Shown piece after piece: positions 26,131-32,710 of a stretch of 32,710 nt of DNA. A program made the translations under genes and the position numbers. The notes beneath the pieces were generated by a model, which saw only the letters and a list, made by a program, of their open reading frames with translations, was not told where the DNA came from and ran no database searches. Positions within the stretch are counted from its first letter, which is position 1. Every line of letters begins with the position of its first letter. Location of the stretch: contig JAHXIV010000083.1 in assembly GCA_025655455.1 (NCBI GenBank), forward strand, positions 1 through 32,710, given 5' to 3'. Source of the stretch: a gamma proteobacterium symbiont of Taylorina sp. GTDB taxonomy: Bacteria > Pseudomonadota > Gammaproteobacteria > GRL18.

Positions 26131-26241
26131 AACTGATTACTGTTATATAGAAATAACAGCAGTTATTTATACCTCCATCCTCCTTTGGTGGTTTTTTAAA
26201 AAGGCGTAACTCCCCCCCCCTTGGTTACGCCTATTTTTTTT
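26131..26241 (+). ncRNA. Candidate small RNA of about 111 nt with C-rich loops
   Basis: Three hairpins lie between the promoter and the T8 tract. Hairpin 1: AACTG (26131-26135) pairs with CAGTT (26160-26164), and CTGTTAT (26140-26146) with ATAACAG (26153-26159). Hairpin 2: 26171-26176 with 26187-26192, with CCTCC exposed in the loop (26179-26183) and a T-run after it. Hairpin 3 is the terminator, whose loop holds nine C. No ORF is apparent. C-rich loops can base-pair with Shine-Dalgarno sequences, so an antisense regulator is plausible. The alternative is an attenuated rplM leader, but rplM has its own promoter downstream. Confidence 0.55.
26202..26241 (+). terminator. Rho-independent terminator with a poly-C loop
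   Basis: AGGCGTAAC (26202-26210) pairs perfectly with GTTACGCCT (26224-26232), and eight T follow (26234-26241). A run of A precedes it, so it may also act on the minus strand. Confidence 0.88.
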
Positions 26242-26285
26242 CCTCAGATTTATAATTAATGATAAAATAAATTTTAAGAAATCCT

Positions 26286-26313
26286 TTGATATTATTCTAC
26301 TTTCATGTATAAT
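26286..26313 (+). promoter_or_regulatory. rplM-rpsI promoter
   Basis: TTGATA (26286-26291) and a perfect TATAAT (26308-26313) are 16 bp apart. The start point near 26320 gives a leader of about 38 bases to rplM. Confidence 0.75.
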
Positions 26314-26357
26314 TTCGGGCTCTTTGTAATACAACCAAATATACAGGCGCTGTAATA

Positions 26358-26786
26358 ATGAAAACATATACTGCTAAACCGGAAACTGTCGAACGTGACT
26401 GGTTTATCGTTGATGCTGAAAACAAAACCCTGGGTCGTTTGTCAACAGAAATTGCCAGACGCCTACGTGGAAAGCACAAGCCGGAATACACTCCTCATGT
26501 TGATACAGGTGACTATATCATTGTCATAAATGCTGAGAAAGTTTATGTAAGTGGAAACAAGAAAACTGATAAGATGTATCACCACCATACGGGTTATCCG
26601 GGTGGACTAAAAAGCATTAGTTTTGAAAAGCTGATTGACAAAGCGCCAGAGCGTGTGATTGAAACAGCAGTTAAAGGTATGCTTCCTAAAAATCCATTAG
26701 GACGTGCTATGTACAGTAAAATGAAAGTTTATGCGGGTAGCGAACATCCCCATACAGCCCAACAGCCTAAAACTCTTGAAGTTTAA
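26358..26786 (+). CDS. rplM: 50S ribosomal protein L13
   Basis: L13 binds 23S rRNA early in large-subunit assembly. The 142 residues include the typical [21 protein letters not shown] start, [21 protein letters not shown], and the C-terminal segment [12 protein letters not shown] followed by [16 protein letters not shown] residues ([17 protein letters not shown]). The length is that of E. coli L13. It precedes rpsI by 12 bp, the conserved pair. In E. coli L13 represses its own operon; whether that occurs here is not visible. Confidence 0.98.
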   Translation: MKTYTAKPETVERDWFIVDAENKTLGRLSTEIARRLRGKHKPEYTPHVDTGDYIIVINAEKVYVSGNKKTDKMYHHHTGYPGGLKSISFEKLIDKAPERVIETAVKGMLPKNPLGRAMYSKMKVYAGSEHPHTAQQPKTLEV

Positions 26787-26798
26787 GCAGGATAAAAT

Positions 26799-27188
26799 AT
26801 GACTACTCAATATTATGCAACAGGTCGCCGTAAAAGTTCATCGGCACGCGTTTATCTTCGTCCCGGTAATGGTACGATCACAATCAATAAGCGTCCAATC
26901 GAAGTATTCTTTGGTCGTGAAACATCAAGAATGGTTGTTCGTCAGCCATTAGAATTGACAGAGTTACAGGAAAAGTTTGATGTGACAATCAATGTTAATG
27001 GTGGTGGAATTACCGGTCAGGCTGGAGCGATTCGTCATGGCATTACCCGTGCACTCATCGAATATGATGAAGCACTGCGCAGCCCACTGCGTAAAGCCGG
27101 TTTCGTAACCCGTGATGCACGTCAGGTTGAACGTAAGAAAATTGGTCTGCATAAAGCTCGTAAACGTCCACAATACTCCAAGCGTTAA
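26799..27188 (+). CDS. rpsI: 30S ribosomal protein S9
   Basis: S9 sits in the head of the small subunit, its basic C-terminal tail reaching the P-site tRNA. The protein begins [16 protein letters not shown] and ends with the conserved tail [17 protein letters not shown], where the terminal SKR contacts tRNA. The length, 129 residues, is normal. The upstream AGGATAAA serves as ribosome-binding site. A strong terminator follows, so rplM-rpsI is a two-gene unit here. Confidence 0.98.
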   Translation: MTTQYYATGRRKSSSARVYLRPGNGTITINKRPIEVFFGRETSRMVVRQPLELTELQEKFDVTINVNGGGITGQAGAIRHGITRALIEYDEALRSPLRKAGFVTRDARQVERKKIGLHKARKRPQYSKR

Positions 27189-27216
27189 TCTACGTTCTAC
27201 ATATTGTGTCAAAAAA

Positions 27217-27246
27217 AGCCCTGCGAGAAATCGCAGGGCTTTTTTT
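27217..27246 (+). terminator. rplM-rpsI terminator
   Basis: AGCCCTGCGA (27217-27226) and TCGCAGGGCT (27231-27240) form a perfect 10-bp stem with a GAAA loop, followed by six T. The preceding A-run would make it active in both directions. Confidence 0.95.
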
Positions 27247-27646
27247 ATGTGTGTGATTGTCAGTATATGATTTTTGAAAACCTTCTATTAGTAATTCATT
27301 AAATATTAAAGTCTTGTTGCAATAAAACAACAGATATGAAAAAAATTGTTTGCAATATAGAAAAACAAACTATCTATTTGAATAATAAAGATAATATATT
27401 TCTATTGGTTTTTTGTGTTGCAAAAAACTAACAATATTCGTAGATTAATTTTAAAAAAATGTGGTTTTTAAAAAAAAAAGTGTTGTGTTTTAGATAAAAA
27501 AGGAATAAAGTGGTCTCCGTCAGTGAAACATTGCGACAAAAATTTCGATAATGGTTAAAGTAATTAAAAAATATTATTTGTCTTTATCAAACGTTTTCAA
27601 GCAAAAACAAGATTTCAAAATCTTAAACAAAACTTAAGGAAATAAA
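27247..27646. promoter_or_regulatory. Long AT-rich region upstream of the porin gene
   Basis: This 400-bp gap has many A and T runs and no ORF. A possible promoter is TTGCAA with TAGATT 17 bp later (about 27418-27446), but several alternatives exist. AAGATTT and AAATCTT form a small inverted repeat near 27609-27624, ahead of the AAGGAAATAAA ribosome-binding region. A long leader is usual for regulated porins, but no regulator site is recognised. Confidence 0.35.
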
Positions 27647-28684
27647 ATGAAAAAAATTATTGCTGCTGCTGTAGCTGCTGCCATTATCGCACCTGCAAGT
27701 GCTATGGCTGCTGGACCAACTCTATATGGTCAAATCCATACATCTATCGATAACAAAGATAATAATGGCTCCGGTGCTGCGGGTTATGACGAGTGGAGCT
27801 TAAACTCAAACTCTTCACGTATTGGTGTTAAGGGTTCTGAAGATTTAGGTAACGGCATGACAGTCGGTTATTTAATCGAGTGGGGCGTTGATATGGATGG
27901 TGACGGCGGTGACCTTTCCGAGCGTAACCGTGCTGTGACATTATCTGGCGACTGGGGTACTGCTCTGGCAGGTAAATGGGATACTCCTTATAAGTCTGTT
28001 GGTCGTAAAACTGATTTATTCGGCGACAGAATTGGTGATACTCGTAACATGAATACTGGTGCAATGGATGCTCGTGCTCATAACGTGGTAGCCTATGTTA
28101 CTCCTAATATGAACGGCTTTAGTGCAACTTTTGCTTATGTTATTTCTCACCCAGGCGGTCCTGATGGTGCAACTGATGAGAGCGATGCATTTTCTTTCAA
28201 TGCCATCTATAACAATGGTCCAATGCTGATTGCTTTCGGTTACGAAGATTATAGCGATGGAATCGTTGCTGGTAATGATAACCAGACTAATATGAAACTG
28301 GCCGGTTCTTATGCATTCGGTGATTTCAAAGTATTAGGTTCCTGGGCAAATGCTGATGGTATCAATGGTAACAGCAAAGCAGATGCTGATATCTGGACTA
28401 TAGGTGGTTCTTACACTATGGGTAATAACGTGATTAAAGCTCAATATGCTGATCGCGGTGAGTCACAAAGTAAAGCTAAAGATGGAGCAGATATGTGGGT
28501 AATTGGTTTAGATCACAAAATGTCTAAACGTACTACAGCTTATGTTGCCTATGCATCAACCAGTAATGATGATAACTCTGCCAGCACATCCTGGGGCGGC
28601 GGTCATGATGGTGAAGGTAGAGGATTGGGCGCTGCAGGTAAAGATGCAGACTCTTTCTCTGTTGGTATCATCCACAAGTTCTAA
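27647..28684 (+). CDS. Gram-negative outer-membrane porin
   Basis: The 345-residue protein has a classic signal peptide (MKKIIAAAVAAAIIAPASAMA, cut before AGPTLYG). The mature part starts with a TLYGQIHTSID beta strand, contains SRIGVKGSEDLGNGMTVGYLIEWGV and GDWGTALAGKWDTPYKS, and ends in SVGIIHKF. The terminal phenylalanine is required for outer-membrane assembly. These mark the general porin group of 16-stranded trimers that admit small solutes. The sequence is rich in Asp, Asn and Gly, as expected for loops. It is monocistronic, between a long leader and its own terminator. Specific solutes cannot be inferred. Confidence 0.9.
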   Translation: MKKIIAAAVAAAIIAPASAMAAGPTLYGQIHTSIDNKDNNGSGAAGYDEWSLNSNSSRIGVKGSEDLGNGMTVGYLIEWGVDMDGDGGDLSERNRAVTLSGDWGTALAGKWDTPYKSVGRKTDLFGDRIGDTRNMNTGAMDARAHNVVAYVTPNMNGFSATFAYVISHPGGPDGATDESDAFSFNAIYNNGPMLIAFGYEDYSDGIVAGNDNQTNMKLAGSYAFGDFKVLGSWANADGINGNSKADADIWTIGGSYTMGNNVIKAQYADRGESQSKAKDGADMWVIGLDHKMSKRTTAYVAYASTSNDDNSASTSWGGGHDGEGRGLGAAGKDADSFSVGIIHKF

Positions 28685-28727
28685 GTCTGACTTAGCTTTT
28701 ATAAGCTGAATACAGAAATAGAATTGT

Positions 28728-28764
28728 AAAAGGGTAATCACACTTAAGTGATTACCCTTTTTTT
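28728..28764 (+). terminator. Porin gene terminator
   Basis: AAAAGGGTAATCAC (28728-28741) and its perfect complement (28748-28761) enclose a six-base loop and run into a T tract. Confidence 0.92.
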
Positions 28765-28858
28765 ATGAAGTTTAAAAAATTAACTTAAGAATAAAATTAA
28801 TGTACGATATTCTTGTAAAATAAATAGCTGTAGAGTGAATATCGGAGAGCTTAATGCT

Positions 28859-28951
28859 ATGGAAGAGTTGCAAAACAGAAAAATTGAAGCTGAAATTGCC
28901 AAATTAATGGTTGAAACAGCCAAGTTAAATATATGTGTGCTATTGCTTTAA
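28859..28951 (+). CDS. Short 30-codon ORF, possibly a truncated small membrane protein
   Basis: The frame reads MEELQNRKIEAEIAKLMVET and stops after 30 codons, with GGAG eleven bases upstream. The amphipathic KIEAEIAKLM-ETAKLN segment resembles the N-terminal helix of small proteins that continue into a tryptophan-containing membrane anchor; here only CVLLL remains before the stop. It may be a remnant or a genuine micropeptide. The rest of the 467-bp gap holds the porin terminator and the rpsL promoter. Confidence 0.35.
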   Translation: MEELQNRKIEAEIAKLMVETAKLNICVLLL

Positions 28952-29044
28952 TTCCTACAGCTAAAGCCTTGGGACTTTGCTAATAACAACCCCAGCCTAT
29001 TCTATAAGTTATACTCATTATTTATACAAAATCATAATTTTAAC

Positions 29045-29107
29045 TTGATAAAAATAAGTTAAACGTTTATACTTACCCGTCTTTTTTTGACTGGGATGTT
29101 TCCAGTC
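29045..29107 (+). promoter_or_regulatory. rpsL operon promoter and leader hairpin
   Basis: TTGATA (29045-29050) and TATACT (29068-29073) are 17 bp apart. The leader then forms a hairpin: GACTGGGA (29089-29096) pairs with TTCCAGTC (29100-29107), with a three-base loop. There is no T-run directly after it, so it is not a simple terminator. It might modulate translation of the operon. Confidence 0.65.
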
Positions 29108-29151
29108 TATTGTTTTAATAGTGTGTTTTATCGTGTGGAGAAATAAAGTTT

Positions 29152-29526
29152 ATGGCAACTACCAACCAATTGGTACGTAAACCACGTAAACGTCAGATAA
29201 CCAAGAGTAATGTACCCGCATTGCAGGCTTGTCCTCAACGTCGTGGTGTTTGTACTCGTGTTTATACAACAACACCAAAGAAACCTAATTCGGCTTTGAG
29301 AAAAGTTGCACGTGTTCGTTTAACCAGCGGCTATGAAGTCTCAACCTATATTGGTGGAGAAGGTCATAACCTGCAGGAACATAGTGTGATTTTAATCCGT
29401 GGTGGTCGTGTTAAAGATTTACCTGGTGTTCGTTATCATACTGTACGTGGTACCCTGGATACAGCCGGTGTTGATGATCGTCGTCAAGGACGTTCAAAAT
29501 ACGGTGCTAAACGTCCAAAATCATAG
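29152..29526 (+). CDS. rpsL: 30S ribosomal protein S12
   Basis: S12 lies at the decoding centre and controls translational accuracy. The 124 residues show [18 protein letters not shown] and [17 protein letters not shown]. Lys43 and Lys88, whose changes give streptomycin resistance in E. coli, are both lysine here. The aspartate after Lys88, methylthiolated in many bacteria, is also present. It is the first gene of the str-type operon and has its own promoter just upstream. In many gammaproteobacteria rpoC is the upstream neighbour; here it is a porin, as the E. coli-like separation of rpoBC would allow. Confidence 0.98.
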   Translation: MATTNQLVRKPRKRQITKSNVPALQACPQRRGVCTRVYTTTPKKPNSALRKVARVRLTSGYEVSTYIGGEGHNLQEHSVILIRGGRVKDLPGVRYHTVRGTLDTAGVDDRRQGRSKYGAKRPKS

Positions 29527-29700
29527 TTAAAAATTGATTGAGCCGTGTTAGCCTGAGGCGTTCTTATAATCAGTGCAACATTAAGCAGTTTTTAATAAAT
29601 AAAAAGCAAGCGCATACAGATCATTTTATGTTGGCTGATATCTTTGAATATTAGCTTCCAAAAGCATAGTCTGTAAGTATCTTAGAAAAGGAAATATATT

Positions 29701-30171
29701 ATGTCTAGGAGAAGAGCCGCAGTAAAACGCGAAATTCTACCTGATCCAAAGTTTGGCGATAAAAGCCTGGCTAAATTCATCAATATCATTATGTATAGCG
29801 GCAAGAAATCTGTTGCTGAAAAAATAGTCTATGGTGCTCTGGAAATTGTTATAGAAAAAACCAAAGGTGAACCTGTTGAATTGTTCAATAAAGTGATTGA
29901 AAATATCAGACCAACAGTGGAAGTAAAATCCCGCCGTGTCGGTGGTGCAACTTATCAGGTGCCTGTTGAAGTAAGAACTGAACGTCAGGCCACTTTAGGC
30001 ATGCGTTGGTTAGTCGATGCTGCTAGAAAACGTGGTGAAAAATCTATGGGTCGCCGTTTAGCGGGTGAAATGATAGATGCTCTTGAAAACAAGGGTTCTG
30101 CAGTTAAGAAACGTGAAGATACGCACCGTATGGCAGAAGCTAATAAAGCGTTTGCACATTATCGCTGGTAA
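29701..30171 (+). CDS. rpsG: 30S ribosomal protein S7
   Basis: S7 nucleates assembly of the 30S head and contacts the E-site tRNA. The 156 residues include [42 protein letters not shown] and TYQVPVEVR, all typical. AAGGA lies upstream of the ATG. The gap after rpsL is 174 bp, longer than necessary. In E. coli that gap carries the S7 autoregulatory site; I cannot verify the same fold here. Confidence 0.98.
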   Translation: MSRRRAAVKREILPDPKFGDKSLAKFINIIMYSGKKSVAEKIVYGALEIVIEKTKGEPVELFNKVIENIRPTVEVKSRRVGGATYQVPVEVRTERQATLGMRWLVDAARKRGEKSMGRRLAGEMIDALENKGSAVKKREDTHRMAEANKAFAHYRW

Positions 30172-30251
30172 AATGTATAGGGGGGCAATCAAACTATTAA
30201 AATTTGTTTGAGAGCCCCGTTTTTGTTCCCTCTACTAAGGTTGTAAAGTCC

Positions 30252-32363
30252 GTGGCTCGTGAAACTCCGATTACCCGTTATCGTAATGTAGGCATTATGG
30301 CTCACATCGATGCGGGTAAAACTACGACAACAGAACGTGTTTTATATTACACTGGTGTATCGCATAAAATCGGTGAAGTTCATGATGGCGCAGCGACTAT
30401 GGACTGGATGGAACAGGAGCAGGAACGTGGTATTACTATCACCTCAGCTGCAACTACCTGCTTCTGGCAGGGCATGGATAAACAGTTTGAAAAGCACCGT
30501 ATCAATATCATTGATACACCGGGGCACGTTGATTTTACCATTGAGGTAGAACGTTCTTTACGGGTTCTTGATGGCGCTGTCGCTGTTTTTTGTGCGGTGG
30601 GTGGAGTAGAACCACAGTCTGAAACCGTATGGCGTCAGGCCAATAAGTATGAAGTCCCCAGAATGGCATTTATTAATAAAATGGATCGTTCCGGGGCAGA
30701 TTTTTTACGTGTAGTCGAGCAGATAAAAACTCGACTGGGCGCAATCCCGATACCCTTGCAACTGCCGATTGGAGCAGAAGAAACTTTACAGGGTGTGGTT
30801 GATCTGGTCAAAATGCAGGCGATCTTCTGGGAAAAAGAAAATATGGGGATCAATTATGAGGCCAAGGAAATTCCGGCTGATATGATTGAACTTTGTAATG
30901 AATGGCGTGAGCAGTTGCTGGAAGCTGCTGCTGAAGCCAATGAAGAATTAATGGATAAATACCTGGAATCAGGTGAACTCAGCGAGGCTGAAATTCATCA
31001 GGGTATAAGGGAGCGTTGCATAAGTACTGAAATAGTACCTGTTTGCTGTGGTAGTGCATTTAAGAATATTGGTGTACAAGCAATGTTAGATGCTATTGTT
31101 TATTATTTGCCTTCACCGACAGAAGTGAAAGCAATTAATGGTGTATTAGATGATAAGCATGAAACAGAAGCTCATCGAGAAGCATCAGATGATGAACCCT
31201 TTGCAGCATTAGCTTTTAAAATTGCCACAGATTCATTTGTTGGTACTTTGACATTTTTCAGGGTTTACTCAGGTATTCTGAAATCCGGTGATAGTATATA
31301 CAATCCGGTTAAAGGTAAGAAAGAACGAGTGGGGCGTATTTTACAAATGCACTCTAATTCGCGTGAAGAAATAAAAGAAGTTAGAGCTGGTGATATTGCC
31401 GCTGCAGTTGGTTTAAAAGATGTCACAACCGGTGATACGCTGTGTTCTAATAGTGCAGTTATCACGCTGGAACGGATGGAGTTTCCGGAACCGGTCATTT
31501 CTGTTGCCGTTGAGCCGAGAACTCAGGCTGATCAGGAAAAAATGGGTATTGCACTGGGTAAATTAGCCCACGAAGATCCTTCCTTTCAGGTGCATACCGA
31601 TGAAGAGTCCGGTCAAACCATTATTTCAGGAATGGGTGAACTGCATCTTGATATTATTGTTGATCGAATGAAGCGTGAATTTGGTGTAGAAGCAAATGTA
31701 GGCGCACCTCAGGTGGCTTATCGTGAAACAATTCGTAATAGCGTCGAGGTTGAAGGTAAGTTTATACGTCAATCAGGCGGCCGTGGTCAATATGGTCATG
31801 TCTGGTTAAGATTAGAGCCTTTAGCTAAAAATGAAGAGTCACAGGCGGGTTATGAATTTGTCAATGAGGTGGTTGGCGGTAGCGTCCCTAAAGAATATAT
31901 CAGTGCTGTTGATAAGGGAATTCAACAGCAAATGCAAAATGGTGTGATTGCCGGTTTTCCTCTGGTTGATGTTAAGGCCACTTTGTATGACGGTTCATAC
32001 CATGATGTTGACTCTAATGAAATGGCCTTTAAAATTGCGGGCTCTTATGCTTTGCGTGAAGGTGCAATGAAAGCCGACCCCATATTGCTCGAACCCATGA
32101 TGAAAGTAGAGGTGGTGACACCGGAAAATTATATGGGCGATGTGATGGGTGATCTGAATCGACGTCGTGGCGTTGTTGAAGCCATGGAAGACACGCCGAC
32201 AGGAAAATTAGTTCGTGCTGATGTGCCATTATCTGAAATGTTTGGTTATGCAACGGATTTACGTTCTGCCACTCAGGGTCGTGCAAATTATTCAATGGAG
32301 TTTAGCAAATATGCTGAAGCGCCGAGGAATGTTGTCGAAGCAATAACCAGAAAGCATGGTTAA
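30252..32363 (+). CDS. fusA: Elongation factor G
   Basis: EF-G drives GTP-dependent translocation and, with RRF, ribosome recycling. The G domain shows [13 protein letters not shown] (P loop), the RGITI switch segment, DTPGHVDF and NKMD. Domains II-V follow, ending in VEAITRKHG. The frame is open from a TTG at 30204, but the GTG at 30252 begins [20 protein letters not shown], which lines up with the E. coli start and gives 703 residues. AAGG lies about 12 bases upstream. It is 80 bp after rpsG in the same operon. Confidence 0.97.
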   Translation: MARETPITRYRNVGIMAHIDAGKTTTTERVLYYTGVSHKIGEVHDGAATMDWMEQEQERGITITSAATTCFWQGMDKQFEKHRINIIDTPGHVDFTIEVERSLRVLDGAVAVFCAVGGVEPQSETVWRQANKYEVPRMAFINKMDRSGADFLRVVEQIKTRLGAIPIPLQLPIGAEETLQGVVDLVKMQAIFWEKENMGINYEAKEIPADMIELCNEWREQLLEAAAEANEELMDKYLESGELSEAEIHQGIRERCISTEIVPVCCGSAFKNIGVQAMLDAIVYYLPSPTEVKAINGVLDDKHETEAHREASDDEPFAALAFKIATDSFVGTLTFFRVYSGILKSGDSIYNPVKGKKERVGRILQMHSNSREEIKEVRAGDIAAAVGLKDVTTGDTLCSNSAVITLERMEFPEPVISVAVEPRTQADQEKMGIALGKLAHEDPSFQVHTDEESGQTIISGMGELHLDIIVDRMKREFGVEANVGAPQVAYRETIRNSVEVEGKFIRQSGGRGQYGHVWLRLEPLAKNEESQAGYEFVNEVVGGSVPKEYISAVDKGIQQQMQNGVIAGFPLVDVKATLYDGSYHDVDSNEMAFKIAGSYALREGAMKADPILLEPMMKVEVVTPENYMGDVMGDLNRRRGVVEAMEDTPTGKLVRADVPLSEMFGYATDLRSATQGRANYSMEFSKYAEAPRNVVEAITRKHG

Positions 32364-32379
32364 AGCTGAAGTAAAATAG

Positions 32380-32424
32380 GGGTTCGGAGTCAAATACTTT
32401 TTTAAAGTATTTGACTCCGAACCC
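32380..32424. repeat. Perfect 21-bp inverted repeat between fusA and tuf
   Basis: The left arm at 32380-32400 (GGGTTCGGAGTC then AAATACTTT) and the right arm at 32404-32424 are exact complements around a TTT loop. The core TTTGACTCCGA recurs at 23670-23680. As RNA it would be a very stable hairpin starting 16 bases after the fusA stop. No U-run follows the second arm, so it is not a textbook terminator. It resembles a mobile REP/MITE-like palindrome. Confidence 0.9.
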
Positions 32425-32529
32425 AATATGAAATGAGCAGGAAGCATTCTTATGACCAGATTATAAGAATGTAAACAATTTGGTGAAAATGTTTTTTTAA
32501 TATAAGTTACTAAAGTTTGGGAAAATAAA

Positions 32530-32710
32530 ATGTCTAAAGAAAAGTTTGAACGTACAAAACCACATGTCAACGTTGGTACAATTGGCCACGTAGACCATGG
32601 TAAAACAACATTAACGGCAGCCATTACCAAGTGTATGGCAGAAAAGCACGGTGGTGAAACCCGTGCATTTGATGAAATTGATTCAGCACCTGAAGAAAAA
32701 GCACGTGGTA
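32530..32710 (+). CDS. tuf: Elongation factor Tu (5' part, cut by the window end)
   Basis: The first 60 codons are present: [20 protein letters not shown], then [22 protein letters not shown], ending in SAPEEKARG. This is the EF-Tu amino terminus with the GHVDHGKT P loop. EF-Tu brings aminoacyl-tRNA to the ribosome as a GTP complex. GGGA lies about eight bases before the ATG. The rest lies beyond base 32710. The gene follows fusA by 166 bp, a gap that includes the inverted repeat at 32380-32424. Confidence 0.97.
   Translation, partial: MSKEKFERTKPHVNVGTIGHVDHGKTTLTAAITKCMAEKHGGETRAFDEIDSAPEEKARG

Noticed and set aside
30204..30251. 16-residue extension of EF-G from a TTG start
   Set aside because: The residues before [12 protein letters not shown] do not match EF-G, whereas the GTG at 30252 aligns with the known start.
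29045..32710. Unusual separation of the rpsL operon from rpoBC
   Set aside because: The same separation exists in E. coli, so it is not notable by itself.

Overview
The window looks like chromosomal DNA of an AT-rich gammaproteobacterium. Pointers are an E. coli-type FabA (catalytic His70 and Asp84 keep the E. coli numbering), Coq7, a Gram-negative porin, an rplM-rpsI pair and an rpsL-rpsG-fusA-tuf string. A complete glycogen cluster next to pyruvate phosphate dikinase and 6-phosphogluconate dehydrogenase would suit a carbon-storing autotroph or a type I methanotroph. No diagnostic C1 or sulfur gene is present, so that part is a guess.

Bases 1-4000 are an accessory 'graveyard'. They start with the 3' end of one group II intron, whose domains V and VI are split apart by a second, protein-less group II intron (a twintron). 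Then come sequences resembling IS21-family ends, the C-terminal remnant of an IstB protein, and three toxin-antitoxin modules of the ribbon-helix-helix plus ParE/RelE type. The toxin of the third is split by a frameshift at an A AAA AAG heptamer. Bases 4095-6133 (minus strand) hold rph and rdgB, then a 43-codon ORF that overlaps the rdgB stop, then a GNAT acetyltransferase. panD lies opposite.

Bases 6936-20017 form the carbon-storage block. It contains gnd, convergent glgA and glgB (minus strand), and, diverging from a 303-bp control region, glgC, a GH57 glycosidase, malQ and ppdK. GlgC, GlgA and GlgB make and branch glycogen. GH57 and MalQ probably trim and rearrange glucan. PpdK reversibly joins pyruvate and PEP, and Gnd supplies NADPH and pentose phosphates.

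Bases 20113-25660 carry fabA, a SprA-like putative metalloprotease, a membrane diguanylate cyclase with an ABC-type periplasmic sensor, coq7 and a GlcF-like iron-sulfur protein. From 25757 to the end come a [2Fe-2S] ferredoxin, a probable small RNA with its own promoter and terminator, rplM-rpsI, a porin, and rpsL-rpsG-fusA-tuf, with tuf running off the end. A perfect 21-bp inverted repeat separates fusA from tuf. Several translation starts were moved from the longest open frame on the basis of ribosome-binding sites, family alignment or promoter position.
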